Assembly: GCA_024280895.1 (NCBI GenBank)
Contig: JAJRPI010000096.1
Location: 48,013-112,012 of the forward strand
Direction of reading: 5' to 3'
From: Alphaproteobacteria bacterium
Lineage (GTDB): Bacteria > Pseudomonadota > Alphaproteobacteria > Rhizobiales > JAKIUO01
Length of the DNA: 64,000 nucleotides
The number at the start of each line of letters is the position of its first letter. The stretch's first letter is position 1. The notes under the pieces were generated by a model. That model made no database searches. It had not been told where the DNA came from and saw only the letters and a program-made list of their open reading frames with translations. Positions 1 through 10,938 of this stretch are shown piece by piece. The position numbers and the translations under genes were made by a program.

Positions 1-2
1 CG

Positions 3-383
3 ACAGCACTCAAAAGCTTTGATCGCGATAATGAAGGCGAAGCTTTTGCCCTTCGCGAGGCCTTTACCTTCCTCACTCAGATGTTTGGGCCCATGATGCC
101 GCATCTGGCCGAGGATTGCTGGGCGCGGCTGCAATACAACACTCTATTGGTTGATTCGCCCTGGCCGACCCCAATTGAGGCCCTTCTCATTGACGAAACG
201 ATCAAGATTGCCGTACAAGTAAATGGTAAGCGCAGGGATGAATTGACTATTCCAATAGATGCTGCCAATGACGTCATTGAAAAAGCGGCTCTCGAATTGG
301 AAAATGTCAAACGATCGATCGGGGACAAAAAGGTAAGAAAAGTCATAATTGTTCCAAAAAGAATCGTTAATATTGTCATTTGA
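3..383 (+). CDS. leuS: Leucyl-tRNA synthetase, C-terminal fragment (5' end outside window)
   Basis: Frame open from base 3; C-terminal anticodon-binding motif MFGPMMPHLAEDCW...VQVNGKRRDELTIP; followed by lptE-holA as in Rhizobiales. Confidence 0.93.
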   Translation, partial: TALKSFDRDNEGEAFALREAFTFLTQMFGPMMPHLAEDCWARLQYNTLLVDSPWPTPIEALLIDETIKIAVQVNGKRRDELTIPIDAANDVIEKAALELENVKRSIGDKKVRKVIIVPKRIVNIVI

Positions 384-494
384 CAGGCAATGATTACGGA
401 ACAAACGATCAGCGCATAAGCTGGCTGGATCGAAGATGATTTAGAAAATAGATCGGCGGCAAGGGGAACCCCTCACCGTTTTGACTTTTGGGGA

Positions 495-1037
495 ATGGGT
501 TTTATGGCCAAAAAACAGATTGCCATAGTGAGCATTTTGAACAATCTCAAAATGATAGGCGCATTTCTCGTAATTGCCCTATTACTAGGTGCTTGTCGTC
601 CTATGTATGGTGAAACCAGCATGGGCTCTTCAACCGTCACTGAGCTTTCTGCCATTGAAATCAATGATATACCAGGACGAGTCGGCCAAAAAATACGCAA
701 TGAGCTTATCTTCTTGTTCACCGGCGGCAACCACCCTGGCCAACCTAAATACAAGCTTGAAATTGTTTATAGGGAATCCGTACTGGGCGTTTTATTTAAA
801 AGAACTGATGATGCCGCTGGCCGGATCTATTCACTTGACGTGACATTTACACTGCGCGATATCGACGGTAAAACCGAATTAACCAAAGGTCGTAGTCACG
901 CCCGGGCTGCCTTTGACAAACATAAATCGACCTATGCTAATATCCGCGCCGAACGGGATGCAAAAAACCGTGCGGCCAAAGATATTGCTAATGATGTCAA
1001 TACCAGATTAGCAGCTTATATTTCCAGCAATCGCTAG
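495..1037 (+). CDS. lptE: LPS-assembly lipoprotein LptE family (start may be 504)
   Basis: Lipobox-like LLLGACRPMYG, position between leuS and holA. Confidence 0.8.
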   Translation: MGFMAKKQIAIVSILNNLKMIGAFLVIALLLGACRPMYGETSMGSSTVTELSAIEINDIPGRVGQKIRNELIFLFTGGNHPGQPKYKLEIVYRESVLGVLFKRTDDAAGRIYSLDVTFTLRDIDGKTELTKGRSHARAAFDKHKSTYANIRAERDAKNRAAKDIANDVNTRLAAYISSNR

Positions 1038-1047
1038 GTCTGGATCT

Positions 1048-2070
1048 ATGGTCGCGATCAAATCCCACCAATCTGACAAAATCATCAAAGACCCCCCAAA
1101 AGGCACTCATGCCTACTTGTTCTATGGCACTGACGAAGGCCGAATCAGTGAAAATGCCGCTGTATTGGCAAAAATTTGGTCCACAAAGCACGGTGATGGT
1201 GGTGAAATCATCCAAATCGATGATCGCTCAATTGCTGACAATCCAGATATTGTCGCAATTGAAGTACGTTCTGTTTCGATGTTTGGGGGCTTTTCTGTGG
1301 TCCGACTGGCGCTTAGCAATCGTATCAAACCTGATCTGATCGGCGAGTTGATTGAGCTTAAACCGCAAAATCTCATTATACTGGAAGCGGGTAATCTCAA
1401 ACCATCTTCGGCAATGCGCAAGCTATTTGAAAAATCAAAAAACGCTGCTGCTATCCCCTGCTTTCCAGATGAAGCCCGCGATATTAGCGGGCTGATCCAG
1501 AACGAGCTGATTGACAAGGGGATCAATATATCGACAACAGCGCGCAGTTTGCTAACGGCCAGCCTTGGATCAGATCGCGGCATTTCTCGCCAGGAACTCA
1601 TCAAGCTGGCACTTTACGCCCATGATAAACCGCAAATTGAAGTGGAGGATATTGAAACGATTATTGGGGATAGCTCACAGCTTGCCTATGATCAGCTCAT
1701 CACCCTTATAATGACAGGTCAAGGCACTGCGGCCTTGTCAAAGCTTGATCGTTTGCTGGCATCAGGTTTAACAAATGCCGGCCTTACCACCCTGCTCGGC
1801 CGCCATCTCACTCGTCTTTATAAACTGCGCGCATTGATGGAAAGCGGCCGTCAGGCAAATGATGCGGTCAATGCCTTGCGCCCCCCTGTTCATTTCAAAC
1901 AGCGCGATGCCATGGTACAGCAAGTGATGAAATTAAAACTGCCGGTGCTTAAAAAGGCCATCCATCTTGTACAGGAAACTGTGGCCCGGACCCGCTTGCA
2001 ATCAGCCTTCGAACGCATATCAACAGAACGCATGATCTTGATATTATCGAAAATGTCGAGCGGCCGCTGA
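1048..2070 (+). CDS. holA: DNA polymerase III subunit delta
   Basis: 340 aa; AYLFYGTDEGRISENA N-terminus typical of HolA; leuS-lptE-holA synteny. Confidence 0.9.
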   Translation: MVAIKSHQSDKIIKDPPKGTHAYLFYGTDEGRISENAAVLAKIWSTKHGDGGEIIQIDDRSIADNPDIVAIEVRSVSMFGGFSVVRLALSNRIKPDLIGELIELKPQNLIILEAGNLKPSSAMRKLFEKSKNAAAIPCFPDEARDISGLIQNELIDKGINISTTARSLLTASLGSDRGISRQELIKLALYAHDKPQIEVEDIETIIGDSSQLAYDQLITLIMTGQGTAALSKLDRLLASGLTNAGLTTLLGRHLTRLYKLRALMESGRQANDAVNALRPPVHFKQRDAMVQQVMKLKLPVLKKAIHLVQETVARTRLQSAFERISTERMILILSKMSSGR

Positions 2071-2266
2071 CCGCTAAATACATTTGTAGACCTCTTGCTA
2101 ATACATCATAAAGGTCTAATAAAATTTAGACATTCATCAATATATCCACAAAGACTAAATTTATATATTTTGAGTTGCATATCATTATATAATAACTGAC
2201 TACACGTTCTAATATACTACGTGTACAGTGTTAAGTAGTTCTAGTAAAAGCGGATTGGATCAAAAA

Positions 2267-2623
2267 ATGAACAGTAATTTATTTAGAATGTTATTCTCGA
2301 ACATTGGATCTGGCATTTTAACGGGAATTGCCATTATTTCGTTTCTTGTCGTCGTACCAACGGCTAATGCCGGTATCAGATGTAATGACGAATTTCAGAT
2401 ATTTAAAAGTGGAGATCTACTTGCTACACCATGGTGTGAAGATCAATATATAGCTCGTATTGCCCGACAATATGGACGCAAAGTCAGCAACCGTATGATG
2501 CGTCAAAATCCAAATTTAAAAGAAGAAGTCTGTCAAATAATCGGTCATGATTATCGGCTCAATCTGATATGCCATCAAAATGGATCGACGGATCGTGGAA
2601 GGTCAAGATCCACTAGCCGTTGA
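2267..2623 (+). CDS. Small secreted hypothetical protein with signal peptide
   Basis: ORF 2228..2623; internal Met at 2267 followed by a hydrophobic signal sequence ending in ANA; conserved-looking Cys pairs. Confidence 0.55.
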   Translation: MNSNLFRMLFSNIGSGILTGIAIISFLVVVPTANAGIRCNDEFQIFKSGDLLATPWCEDQYIARIARQYGRKVSNRMMRQNPNLKEEVCQIIGHDYRLNLICHQNGSTDRGRSRSTSR

Positions 2624-2652
2624 AATATTATGCGCTAATATGAGGCCTTAGA

Positions 2653-3588
2653 TCAGTTTGAATATTTCTTGGTCAATCGAAGATAGAGATCATCAAACTG
2701 ATCGAGGGTTTTGTATTTCACCCTGATCTCACCGCTTTGACCGTTACCCTTACGAATATTGACAGCCAGGCCCAGTATATCAGCCAGCTCTTTTTGCACT
2801 GCCAGTGTATCGGCGTCAAATTCGGTCATGATATCATCATCATTGCTGGCCTTATGGGCGCTTTCTTGCACCATGGCTTCGACCTGGCGAACACTCAAGC
2901 CTTTTTCAACGATCAGTCTGGCCAGTTTTTCCGCATCAACAAAGCCGATAAGAGCGCGGCCATGACCGGCACTGATGGCTCCTTCGCGCACCAGCGTCTG
3001 CACAGTATCAGGCAGCTTCAAAAGACGCAGCGTATTAGTCAAATGTGAGCGGCTCTTGCCAATGATTTTGGCCAGCTCTTCTTGATTATAGCCAAACTGA
3101 TCGACGAGATCACGATAGCCAAAGGCTTCTTCAATGGCGGTGAGATCAGAGCGTTGAACATTTTCAATGATCGCCAGCTCTAAAACTTCCTGATCTCCAA
3201 GTTCGCGAACCAAAATCGGCACTTGATGAACACCAGCTTGTTGAGCAGCACGCCAGCGTCTCTCCCCTGCTACCAGTTCATAGCCATTACCATCGGGAGC
3301 AGGTCGTACGATCAGCGGCTGAACAATGCCTCTTTGTTTAATCGAACTGGCCAGCTCATCCAGTTCAACCGGAGAAAATGATTTGCGTGGATTGAACGGA
3401 CTGGCATGAACCATATCGATGGGAACAAGCTTATGACCTTCTTCACGTAGACCAACAACCGGATTACTATCGACAATCGTCACAGGCTGCATGGGCGGAT
3501 TCATACCCGTGGTATCACCGATTAAAGATGCCAGTCCCCTGCCGAGCCTCGATTTATTGTCTGACGTTGCCATCGTTATATTCCCCAT
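2653..3588 (-). CDS. parB: Chromosome partitioning protein ParB
   Basis: ParB/Spo0J motifs SPFNPRKSF, VAGERRWRAA, KSRSHLTNTLRLL; next to parA and parS sites. Confidence 0.97.
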   Translation of the reverse strand: MGNITMATSDNKSRLGRGLASLIGDTTGMNPPMQPVTIVDSNPVVGLREEGHKLVPIDMVHASPFNPRKSFSPVELDELASSIKQRGIVQPLIVRPAPDGNGYELVAGERRWRAAQQAGVHQVPILVRELGDQEVLELAIIENVQRSDLTAIEEAFGYRDLVDQFGYNQEELAKIIGKSRSHLTNTLRLLKLPDTVQTLVREGAISAGHGRALIGFVDAEKLARLIVEKGLSVRQVEAMVQESAHKASNDDDIMTEFDADTLAVQKELADILGLAVNIRKGNGQSGEIRVKYKTLDQFDDLYLRLTKKYSN

Positions 3589-3619
3589 TTACCGCTTGTT
3601 TATTTTGACAACATACTGG

Positions 3620-3634
3620 TTAACCACTTGTTAA
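3620..3634. promoter_or_regulatory. CtrA-like box TTAA-N7-TTAA upstream of parB
   Basis: TTAACCACTTGTTAA in the parA-parB intergenic space. Confidence 0.4.
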
Positions 3635-3676
3635 TATTGGTTACTTTACTGCCCGCAGCTCCGTTGGTTGCTCAAC

Positions 3677-4516
3677 TTAACGCTCATTTTGAAGTATTTC
3701 ACGTGCCAGCTCGATATAGGCCTGACTACCAGGAGCTTTCAAATCATACAGCAAAACTGGTTGGCCAAAGGACGGGGCTTCAGACACTTTGACATTACGC
3801 GGGATCACGGCATTATATAATTTATCACCAAACACCGACGATACCTCTGCCGCTACGGTTTTGGATAGCTTGGTGCGATCATCCACCATAGTCAGAACAA
3901 TGCCCATAATATCTAGCGTTGGATTAAGTAGTTTGCGAAATTCCTCAATTGAATTGGTCAATTGGGACAGGCCTTCCAAAGCAAAAAATTCTGCTTGTAC
4001 CGGCACTAGTACGGATTGAGCCGCGGCCATCGCATTAATCGTCAACAGGTTAAAGCTGGGCGGACAATCAATAATGATATAGTCAAAAGGCTTGGTTTCA
4101 TGACCATTGTTTATCTGGATATTCTTGATGAGCTCAATGGCCTGCTTCAATCGAAACGAGCGATCTGGCGTGTTGGCCAATTCATTTTCAACCCCTAGCA
4201 AATCCAGCGTCGAGGGCATTAACAACAAACCTGGCACCGCAGTAGCGAGCAGAGATTGCGTGACGATATTGGGATCCATCAACACATCAAAGGTCGATAT
4301 TTTACGATCATCATGATCAATGCCAAGACCCGTTGAGGCATTGCCCTGAGGATCCATATCAATAATCAAAACGCATTGACCTATTGCAGCCATCGCGGTT
4401 CCCAGATTGATGGCGGTCGTGGTTTTACCGACCCCACCTTTCTGGTTAGCCACTGCCAATATGCGCGGAGTTGGCAGATTTGAATTAGTTCCAGACATGA
4501 AAGGATCCCTTTCCAT
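3677..4516 (-). CDS. parA: Chromosome partitioning ATPase ParA
   Basis: Walker-type KGGVGKTTTAINLG, DMDPQGNASTGLG. Confidence 0.97.
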   Translation of the reverse strand: MERDPFMSGTNSNLPTPRILAVANQKGGVGKTTTAINLGTAMAAIGQCVLIIDMDPQGNASTGLGIDHDDRKISTFDVLMDPNIVTQSLLATAVPGLLLMPSTLDLLGVENELANTPDRSFRLKQAIELIKNIQINNGHETKPFDYIIIDCPPSFNLLTINAMAAAQSVLVPVQAEFFALEGLSQLTNSIEEFRKLLNPTLDIMGIVLTMVDDRTKLSKTVAAEVSSVFGDKLYNAVIPRNVKVSEAPSFGQPVLLYDLKAPGSQAYIELAREILQNER

Positions 4517-4603
4517 TCATAATTGTTGAGCGACGTCCGGTCTTTTAAGTGCGGATGAAACTATCCAGTTTCGAATTCAAACAAGACAATAGTATCCGCT
4601 CGT

Positions 4604-5275
4604 TTATACGCCTCTACGCACCAGGTTTTTGATTTCCAAAATACATCCATCTGTACTGGTACAACTTGGTAACTCTCTTTGCGCAAACACCCAGTCTTGT
4701 TTCGCCCGCTCTATCTCAGAGGCGACTTCGCGCCCCTTGAAAAAATAAGCAACAGTCTCGTCGCTTAAAAAGGGTTCGCTTAGAGCAAGCAAACCTTCAA
4801 GCGATGTAAGGGCTCGCGCACTGATGACACTAAATCGCTTGCCTTGCGAATTGCAGGCATAGTCCTCAACGCGCTCATTATAGATTTCCACAGGCAAGTT
4901 CAGATGCCTGACCACATCGGACAAAAAAGCGCATTTTCTGCCATTACTCTCAACAAGGTGGAATTGATAATCGAAATCTTGCGATAACATGATGGCAGCG
5001 ACAAGACCTGGAAAACCAGCCCCACTGCCGATATCAAGCCAAATCCCACTCTTTTTGGCCGAATCACTTTCTCCTAGTATATCTACAATTTGCGCACTGT
5101 CACCAACATGTCGATGCCAAATCTCATCTAAAGTCGATGGAGCGATAAGATTCACCGCTTTTTGCCATTTTCTCAACAGTTCCACATAGCACTCTAACTG
5201 CACCAATGTTTCACGTGAAACATTGAACACCGAAGCAAGTTTTTGGGGTCCCGTTATCACGGTTATCTGTTTCAT
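4604..5275 (-). CDS. rsmG: 16S rRNA (guanine(527)-N(7))-methyltransferase RsmG (GidB)
   Basis: FNVSRETLVQLECYVELLRKWQKAVNLIAPST; SAM motif DIGSGAGFPGL. Confidence 0.95.
   Translation of the reverse strand: MKQITVITGPQKLASVFNVSRETLVQLECYVELLRKWQKAVNLIAPSTLDEIWHRHVGDSAQIVDILGESDSAKKSGIWLDIGSGAGFPGLVAAIMLSQDFDYQFHLVESNGRKCAFLSDVVRHLNLPVEIYNERVEDYACNSQGKRFSVISARALTSLEGLLALSEPFLSDETVAYFFKGREVASEIERAKQDWVFAQRELPSCTSTDGCILEIKNLVRRGV
5207..5222. promoter_or_regulatory. parS centromere site 1 (TGTTTCACGTGAAACA), inside rsmG
   Basis: Exact 16-bp palindrome. Confidence 0.95.
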
Positions 5276-5299
5276 TGGTATATATGGATCCGTTCTTGC

Positions 5300-7201
5300 T
5301 CAGACTTTGGCGATCTTTTTGTCAGAACTCTTTTTGATATGGGCAATGAGGATCATCAAGGCTGCCGGCGTCATTCCATCAATCTTTGTTGCTTGACCAA
5401 GCGTCAGCGGCTGATGGGACTCAAGCTTTTGAGAGATCTCGTTTGATAGCCCACCAATAGCTGAAAAATCGAAATCTCGCGGGATCTTTAGAGCCTGTTC
5501 CTTATTGTAGTTTTTGATATCGCGCTCTTGGCGATCAAGATATACCGCATAGCGCGCATCAACATCGATGATTTTTTGTATGCCATCCTCAATCTCATTC
5601 ATTTGAGGCCAGATAGTCACAAGATCGTCCCATGTAATATCTGGATATGACAAGAGTTCAAAGGCTGAACGCTGTCGCCCGTCCTGGTTAAGTTTAAGGC
5701 CCGCTTTTTGCGCCTCGCTTGGTGACATTGCCAGCCCCTTCAATAGCTGACCAGCCGCCGTCAGCTTTTTGGCATGCGCCGTAAACCTGTCAGCACGCTT
5801 TGCTCCAACACAGCCAATATCAAGTCCCGCGAGGGTCAACCGGCTATCGGCATTATCAGATCGTAGTTTTAATCGATATTCGGCGCGTGAGGTGAACATG
5901 CGATAAGGCTCACTAATGCCGTTGCGCACCAGATCATCCACCATCACACCAAGATAGGCATCAGTGCGGGACAAAATGAATTCGCGCGATTGTTGATCAG
6001 CGCCAGATCCACCAGCCAAAAGAGCGGCATTGACCCCGGCGATCAATCCCTGGCCAGCCGCTTCTTCATATCCTGTTGTGCCATTGATCTGTCCCGCACA
6101 AAACAAACCTGGCAATTTACGGTTTTCCAAAGTGGGGTAAAGTTCACGGGCATCGATATAATCATATTCGATGGCATATCCCGGCTGCAGGATCACCGCA
6201 TCCTCCAATCCCTTGATGGAATGGACATAGGCATTTTGTACGTCGATTGGAAGACTGGTGGAAATGCCATTTGGATAGATGACATTATTGTCCAGACTTT
6301 CTGGTTCCAAAAAGATTTGGTGAGAAGTTCTATCCTTGAAGCGGACGATTTTATCCTCGATACTTGGACAGTATCTAGGACCCGTACTTTCGATCTGACC
6401 ACTATAAATCGGTGCTCGATCTAGATTTTCGCGGATAATATCATGGGTATGGCTATTGGTATGGGTAATATGACAGCAGATCTGCGGATTAGTTATTTTT
6501 GCGGTCAGTGAGGAAAACGGCACTGGTGGATTGTCACCGGGCTGTTCTTGTAGTTCATCCCAATGAATGGTCTGCCCATCAAGACGTGGCGGTGTGCCAG
6601 TTTTCAAGCGGCCCATTGAAAGGCCCTGATCATAAAGACGGTCCGCCAAAGCAATCGAGGGCTGTTCGCCAAACCTGCCAGCCGGGATACGCTGTTCGCC
6701 AATATGGATAAGGCCGCACAAAAAAGTACCAGTAGTCAATACCACCGCACCAGCAAATAGTTTTTGACCATCGCCAAGCACCACACCGATGACACGGCCG
6801 GTATCAAGCATCAAATCCTCCACACCGCCTTCAATAACCCTTAGATTCTCACATGATGCGATAGCTGTTTGCATGGCCGCTTTATAAAGCTTGCGATCGG
6901 CTTGGGCGCGCGGACCCTGGACCGCCGGGCCCTTGCTCTTGTTCAAGATACGAAACTGGATACCACCGGCATCAGCAACATGACCCATCAAACCATCAAG
7001 AGCATCGATCTCACGGACCAGATGACCTTTGCCCAAACCTCCAATAGCTGGATTACAGGACATTTCGCCAATCGTATCGGCCTGATGAGTAACCAGCGCC
7101 GTGCTCGCACCAAGACGTGCAGAAGCCGCTGCGGCCTCACAGCCCGCATGCCCACCACCAATCACTATAACATCATATTCACACATATTGCGTCGCTGCA
7201 C
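5300..7201 (-). CDS. mnmG: tRNA uridine-5-carboxymethylaminomethyl modification enzyme MnmG (GidA)
   Basis: [20 protein letters not shown] motif, [22 protein letters not shown]. Confidence 0.97.
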   Translation of the reverse strand: MQRRNMCEYDVIVIGGGHAGCEAAAASARLGASTALVTHQADTIGEMSCNPAIGGLGKGHLVREIDALDGLMGHVADAGGIQFRILNKSKGPAVQGPRAQADRKLYKAAMQTAIASCENLRVIEGGVEDLMLDTGRVIGVVLGDGQKLFAGAVVLTTGTFLCGLIHIGEQRIPAGRFGEQPSIALADRLYDQGLSMGRLKTGTPPRLDGQTIHWDELQEQPGDNPPVPFSSLTAKITNPQICCHITHTNSHTHDIIRENLDRAPIYSGQIESTGPRYCPSIEDKIVRFKDRTSHQIFLEPESLDNNVIYPNGISTSLPIDVQNAYVHSIKGLEDAVILQPGYAIEYDYIDARELYPTLENRKLPGLFCAGQINGTTGYEEAAGQGLIAGVNAALLAGGSGADQQSREFILSRTDAYLGVMVDDLVRNGISEPYRMFTSRAEYRLKLRSDNADSRLTLAGLDIGCVGAKRADRFTAHAKKLTAAGQLLKGLAMSPSEAQKAGLKLNQDGRQRSAFELLSYPDITWDDLVTIWPQMNEIEDGIQKIIDVDARYAVYLDRQERDIKNYNKEQALKIPRDFDFSAIGGLSNEISQKLESHQPLTLGQATKIDGMTPAALMILIAHIKKSSDKKIAKV

Positions 7202-7217
7202 TCATCGGATTGAAAAA

Positions 7218-7233
7218 TGTTTCACGTGAAACA
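7218..7233. promoter_or_regulatory. parS site 2 (TGTTTCACGTGAAACA), upstream of mnmG
   Basis: Exact 16-bp palindrome. Confidence 0.95.
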
Positions 7234-7268
7234 TTTCAAAATTCCATTATTCAAAATAAGAATTCTAA

Positions 7269-7418
7269 TCGCCTATGCGGCGAGCAGCAAAGGGCAAGCC
7301 CCTTGCATCCCTTCTATTTAAAGCAATTGAGGTTTGGGGACTAGTGCTCAAATAACGCAGCGATAGCATATCAAAAAAACTCCCCAATGCCGTTTGCAAA
7401 GATATTTGATACCCAATT
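7269..7418. repeat. Composite intergenic palindromic repeat, copy A (module 1 interrupted by module 2)
   Basis: Aligns with reverse complement of 15597..15696; contains GTGCTCAAATAACGCAGCGATAGCAT inside the GGGGACTAG/TCCCCAA palindrome. Confidence 0.75.
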
Positions 7419-7428
7419 TCCAGATCTA

Positions 7429-8787
7429 TCACTTCCCAATACAGAACTCACCAAATATTTTTCCTAGCAATTCTTCAACATCAATGCGCCCGGTCAACCG
7501 GCCAAGCGCGGTAGCTGCCTGGCGCAAATCTTCAGCGCGTAACTCTGCGTCAGCAAGAGAGCCGTTCATAAAGGTGGAAAGAGCCATTTGTGCAGTAACA
7601 ACTTCTGTTCGGTGGCGTGCTCTGGTGATCAGCGGTGAAGACTGAGGTTGTTTATTAGATGCGAGCAAGCCCTCAATCTTACATATCAATGTCCCTATAC
7701 CGTCATTGGTTTTGCTAGAGATGGCCAAATCAAAGTCTTTTGAAGCTGTTTTGGTGCTATTTTCGTACAAATCCGCCTTGGACAATATCCTCCAGACCTG
7801 TTCCGGTCCTTGAGTGGAACGCATTGTTGTGAGGATACTAATATCCTCATCTGGTTCTTGTGGATCAATCAGCCAAAGTACGAGATCCGCATCGCTCAAA
7901 CGCTCCAAAGCCCGCTTAATGCCTTCTTGCTCAACAGCGCCAGTGGTTTGTCTGATACCAGCCGTATCCATCACCAATACAGGAAACCCACCAATGGTCA
8001 GATGCACCTCAATAATATCGCGGGTCGTACCTGGTTCCGAGGTAACGATGGCGGCGTCTCGTTTGGCAAGCACATTCAACAGGCTTGATTTACCCACATT
8101 AGGTGCGCCAGCAATGACCATGCGAAATCCATCTCGCATCTGTTCACCGCGCCGACCTGAACTTTCCAGATGATCGGATATCGAGTTATGTAGTTTAACG
8201 ACGATCTCTTCGACCTGTGTTCCAACGCTTTGCGTAATATCTTCTTCGTCGGAAAAATCAATCAAGGCTTCCACCAGCGCGCTAGCTGTTAGTATCTGCT
8301 CGCGCCAACCTTCATAGAGCTTGCCAAGAGCACCTTCACTTTGGCGTAGAGCTTGGCGGCGTTGTCCCTGCGTTTCAGCATTGATCAAATCAGCCAGACC
8401 TTCAATGGCGGTCAGGTCCATTTTACCATGTTCAAAAGCGCGGCGAGCGAATTCTCCAGGTTCCGCTAATCGATAATCCTGGAAATCCGCTAACACTGAC
8501 AAGAGCCTGGCCACAACGGCCTGACTACCATGGCAATGAATTTCTACGATATCTTCGCCAGTGAAACTATGCGGGGCTGGAAACCATAATAATAAGCAGC
8601 GATCAATTGGCTCAGCTGTCATTGGATCGCGCAATAATCGAAGAGTGGCTTGTCTGGCTTGGATGGAGCCACCAGCCATTTGCACGATGACCTCATGGGC
8701 ACGTGAACCGCTGATACGTAGCACACCAACACCAGCACGACCGCTTGCACTGGCCAAAGCATAAATAGTTTCATCCAATTGAGGCAT
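7429..8787 (-). CDS. mnmE: tRNA modification GTPase MnmE (TrmE)
   Basis: GAPNVGKSSLLN, EPGTTRD, C-terminal LLGKIFGEFCIGK. Confidence 0.97.
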   Translation of the reverse strand: MPQLDETIYALASASGRAGVGVLRISGSRAHEVIVQMAGGSIQARQATLRLLRDPMTAEPIDRCLLLWFPAPHSFTGEDIVEIHCHGSQAVVARLLSVLADFQDYRLAEPGEFARRAFEHGKMDLTAIEGLADLINAETQGQRRQALRQSEGALGKLYEGWREQILTASALVEALIDFSDEEDITQSVGTQVEEIVVKLHNSISDHLESSGRRGEQMRDGFRMVIAGAPNVGKSSLLNVLAKRDAAIVTSEPGTTRDIIEVHLTIGGFPVLVMDTAGIRQTTGAVEQEGIKRALERLSDADLVLWLIDPQEPDEDISILTTMRSTQGPEQVWRILSKADLYENSTKTASKDFDLAISSKTNDGIGTLICKIEGLLASNKQPQSSPLITRARHRTEVVTAQMALSTFMNGSLADAELRAEDLRQAATALGRLTGRIDVEELLGKIFGEFCIGK

Positions 8788-8900
8788 TTTCGCCCTCTAA
8801 ACTGCTATTTGACGTCAAAATAAAAACAGGACACTTTCCTCCAGCACTTGCGTGCTTGGGGAGGAAAGTATCCTGCAACAATTTTCAATGATTTCACAAT

Positions 8901-8916
8901 TGTTTCACGTGAAACA
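8901..8916. promoter_or_regulatory. parS site 3 (TGTTTCACGTGAAACA), between rho and mnmE
   Basis: Exact 16-bp palindrome. Confidence 0.95.
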
Positions 8917-8956
8917 TTGCGCAGACTATCGCATCAGTGCGCCCAAAAACGACTGA

Positions 8957-10225
8957 TCAGGTATTCATGCTGTCAAAGAAGTCTTTATTGGTGGGCATCT
9001 GTTTCAATTTGTCTACCAGGAACTCAATGGCATCGATGGAATTCATAGGGTTGAGAATGCGGCGCAGGATAAACATCTTCTTGAGCGTTTCCTCATCCAC
9101 CAGTAATTCTTCTTTGCGTGTTCCAGACTTGGCGATATCGATCGCAGGATAAACACGCTTGTCCGAAGCCTTGCGATCTAGAATAACCTCAGAGTTGCCG
9201 GTGCCTTTAAATTCTTCAAAGATCACCTCATCCATACGTGAACCTGTATCGATCAAAGCCGTTGCGATGATGGTTAGCGATCCGCCTTCTTCAATATTAC
9301 GAGCCGCACCAAAAAAGCGTTTGGGTCGTTGCAGAGCATTGGCATCAACACCACCGGTCAGAACCTTGCCTGAAGATGGTACCACCGTATTATAAGCGCG
9401 GCCAAGGCGGGTAATACTGTCGAGCAGAATAACCACATCGCGCTTATGTTCAACCAGGCGCTTGGCTTTCTCGATGACCATTTCCGCGACCTGTACATGG
9501 CGAGATGCCGGCTCATCAAAGGTCGAAGACACGACTTCACCATTTACTGAGCGCTGCATATCGGTTACTTCCTCGGGGCGCTCGTCAATCAGCAGGACAA
9601 TCACAAAACATTCAGGATGATTGGCTGTGATGGAATGGGCGATATTTTGCAATAGCATTGTTTTACCAGTGCGCGGCGGCGCCACAATAAGTCCACGCTG
9701 GCCTTTTCCAAGTGGCGCGACAATATCGATAATGCGTGGAGACATGTCTTTAATATCGGGCCCGGCAATTTCCATTTTCAAGGGCTCATCTGGATAGAGC
9801 GGAGTCAGATTATCAAAATGTACTTTGTGACGAGTTTTGTCTGGCTCTTCAAAATTGATGGTGCTGACTTTAAGTAGCGCAAAATAACGTTCGCCTTCTT
9901 TGGGCGATCTGATCTGACCGGTGACGGTGTCACCAGTGCGCAAGGAAAAGCGGCGGATCTGGCTAGGGCTGACATAAATATCATCTGGGCCGGAGAGATA
10001 GTTGGCCTCTGGCGAGCGCAAAAAGGCAAACCCGTCGGAAAGCACTTCAACGACGCCTTCACCGACAATGGTGATATCTTTTTCTGCCAGCTTCTTCAAT
10101 ATGGCAAACATCAATTCCTGTTTGCGCAAAGTCGAAGCATTTTCTACTTCCACACTATCAGCAAATGCCAGGATTTCGACGGGATTTTTGGCCTTGAGGT
10201 CCTGCAGCTTCATTTCTTCGGACAT
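8957..10225 (-). CDS. rho: Transcription termination factor Rho
   Basis: [34 protein letters not shown]. Confidence 0.98.
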   Translation of the reverse strand: MSEEMKLQDLKAKNPVEILAFADSVEVENASTLRKQELMFAILKKLAEKDITIVGEGVVEVLSDGFAFLRSPEANYLSGPDDIYVSPSQIRRFSLRTGDTVTGQIRSPKEGERYFALLKVSTINFEEPDKTRHKVHFDNLTPLYPDEPLKMEIAGPDIKDMSPRIIDIVAPLGKGQRGLIVAPPRTGKTMLLQNIAHSITANHPECFVIVLLIDERPEEVTDMQRSVNGEVVSSTFDEPASRHVQVAEMVIEKAKRLVEHKRDVVILLDSITRLGRAYNTVVPSSGKVLTGGVDANALQRPKRFFGAARNIEEGGSLTIIATALIDTGSRMDEVIFEEFKGTGNSEVILDRKASDKRVYPAIDIAKSGTRKEELLVDEETLKKMFILRRILNPMNSIDAIEFLVDKLKQMPTNKDFFDSMNT

Positions 10226-10477
10226 TAAATCTGGACCTGCTTTTTTTAAATTCTTGGATTTATAACATCACCGGATGGCAATGCTTTTTTAGATTAGAGT
10301 CCCATCCTGCGTTCTACAAAATAGTGGCTCAACAAACCCGAAACCGGTTTTTCACTTATCAATTTACAAGAAAGCTGAGAGGGGTTCGACAGGGCTTGAT
10401 CATTACGATATTTTCCGCTCTATAGCAGAGCAGAAGAAAAAACAAAAGCTCTTATATAAGCTTTTTAAACAATAGTG

Positions 10478-10906
10478 TTAAAACGGCTTCACTATTACCA
10501 TGATCACAATAATGATCATAAGAACGGTCGGTACTTCATTGACCAGCCGATAAAACCGCTCTGATTTCTGATTTTTATCAGATTCAAACTGTTTGCGCCA
10601 TATGCCAAGCATGATGTGAAAGACCGTCAAAGCAACGACCATCAAAAGTTTCACGTGAAACCATGGCTCACTAAACGAATGCGATTTCGCCGCTATGATG
10701 AAGCCAAATATCCAGCTGGCGATCATAGCCGGGTTCATGATGACCTTTAACAGCCGCCGTTCCATGATCTTCAATGTTTCACTGATATCTGAGCCAGATG
10801 TTTGCGCGGAGTGATAGACGAAAAGGCGAGGCAGATAAAACAGGCCGGCCATCCAGGCAATAATCGATATGACATGCAGTGCCTTCAACCACAAATATAA
10901 ATCCAT
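10478..10906 (-). CDS. hemJ: Protoporphyrinogen oxidase HemJ
   Basis: Small membrane protein WLKALHVISIIAWMAGLFYLPRLFVYH; next to hemE. Confidence 0.9.
   Translation of the reverse strand: MDLYLWLKALHVISIIAWMAGLFYLPRLFVYHSAQTSGSDISETLKIMERRLLKVIMNPAMIASWIFGFIIAAKSHSFSEPWFHVKLLMVVALTVFHIMLGIWRKQFESDKNQKSERFYRLVNEVPTVLMIIIVIMVIVKPF
10647..10662. promoter_or_regulatory. parS site 4 (core GTTTCACGTGAAAC perfect, outer bases differ), inside hemJ
   Basis: AGTTTCACGTGAAACC; 14-bp perfect palindrome. Confidence 0.8.
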
Positions 10907-10938
10907 ATCAAAAATCCCGTTTGTCGCAAATCAATGCG

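Noticed and set aside
3700-3720. Possible fifth parS in parA (TATTTCACGTGCCAGC)
   Set aside because: Only the left half matches the parS palindrome.
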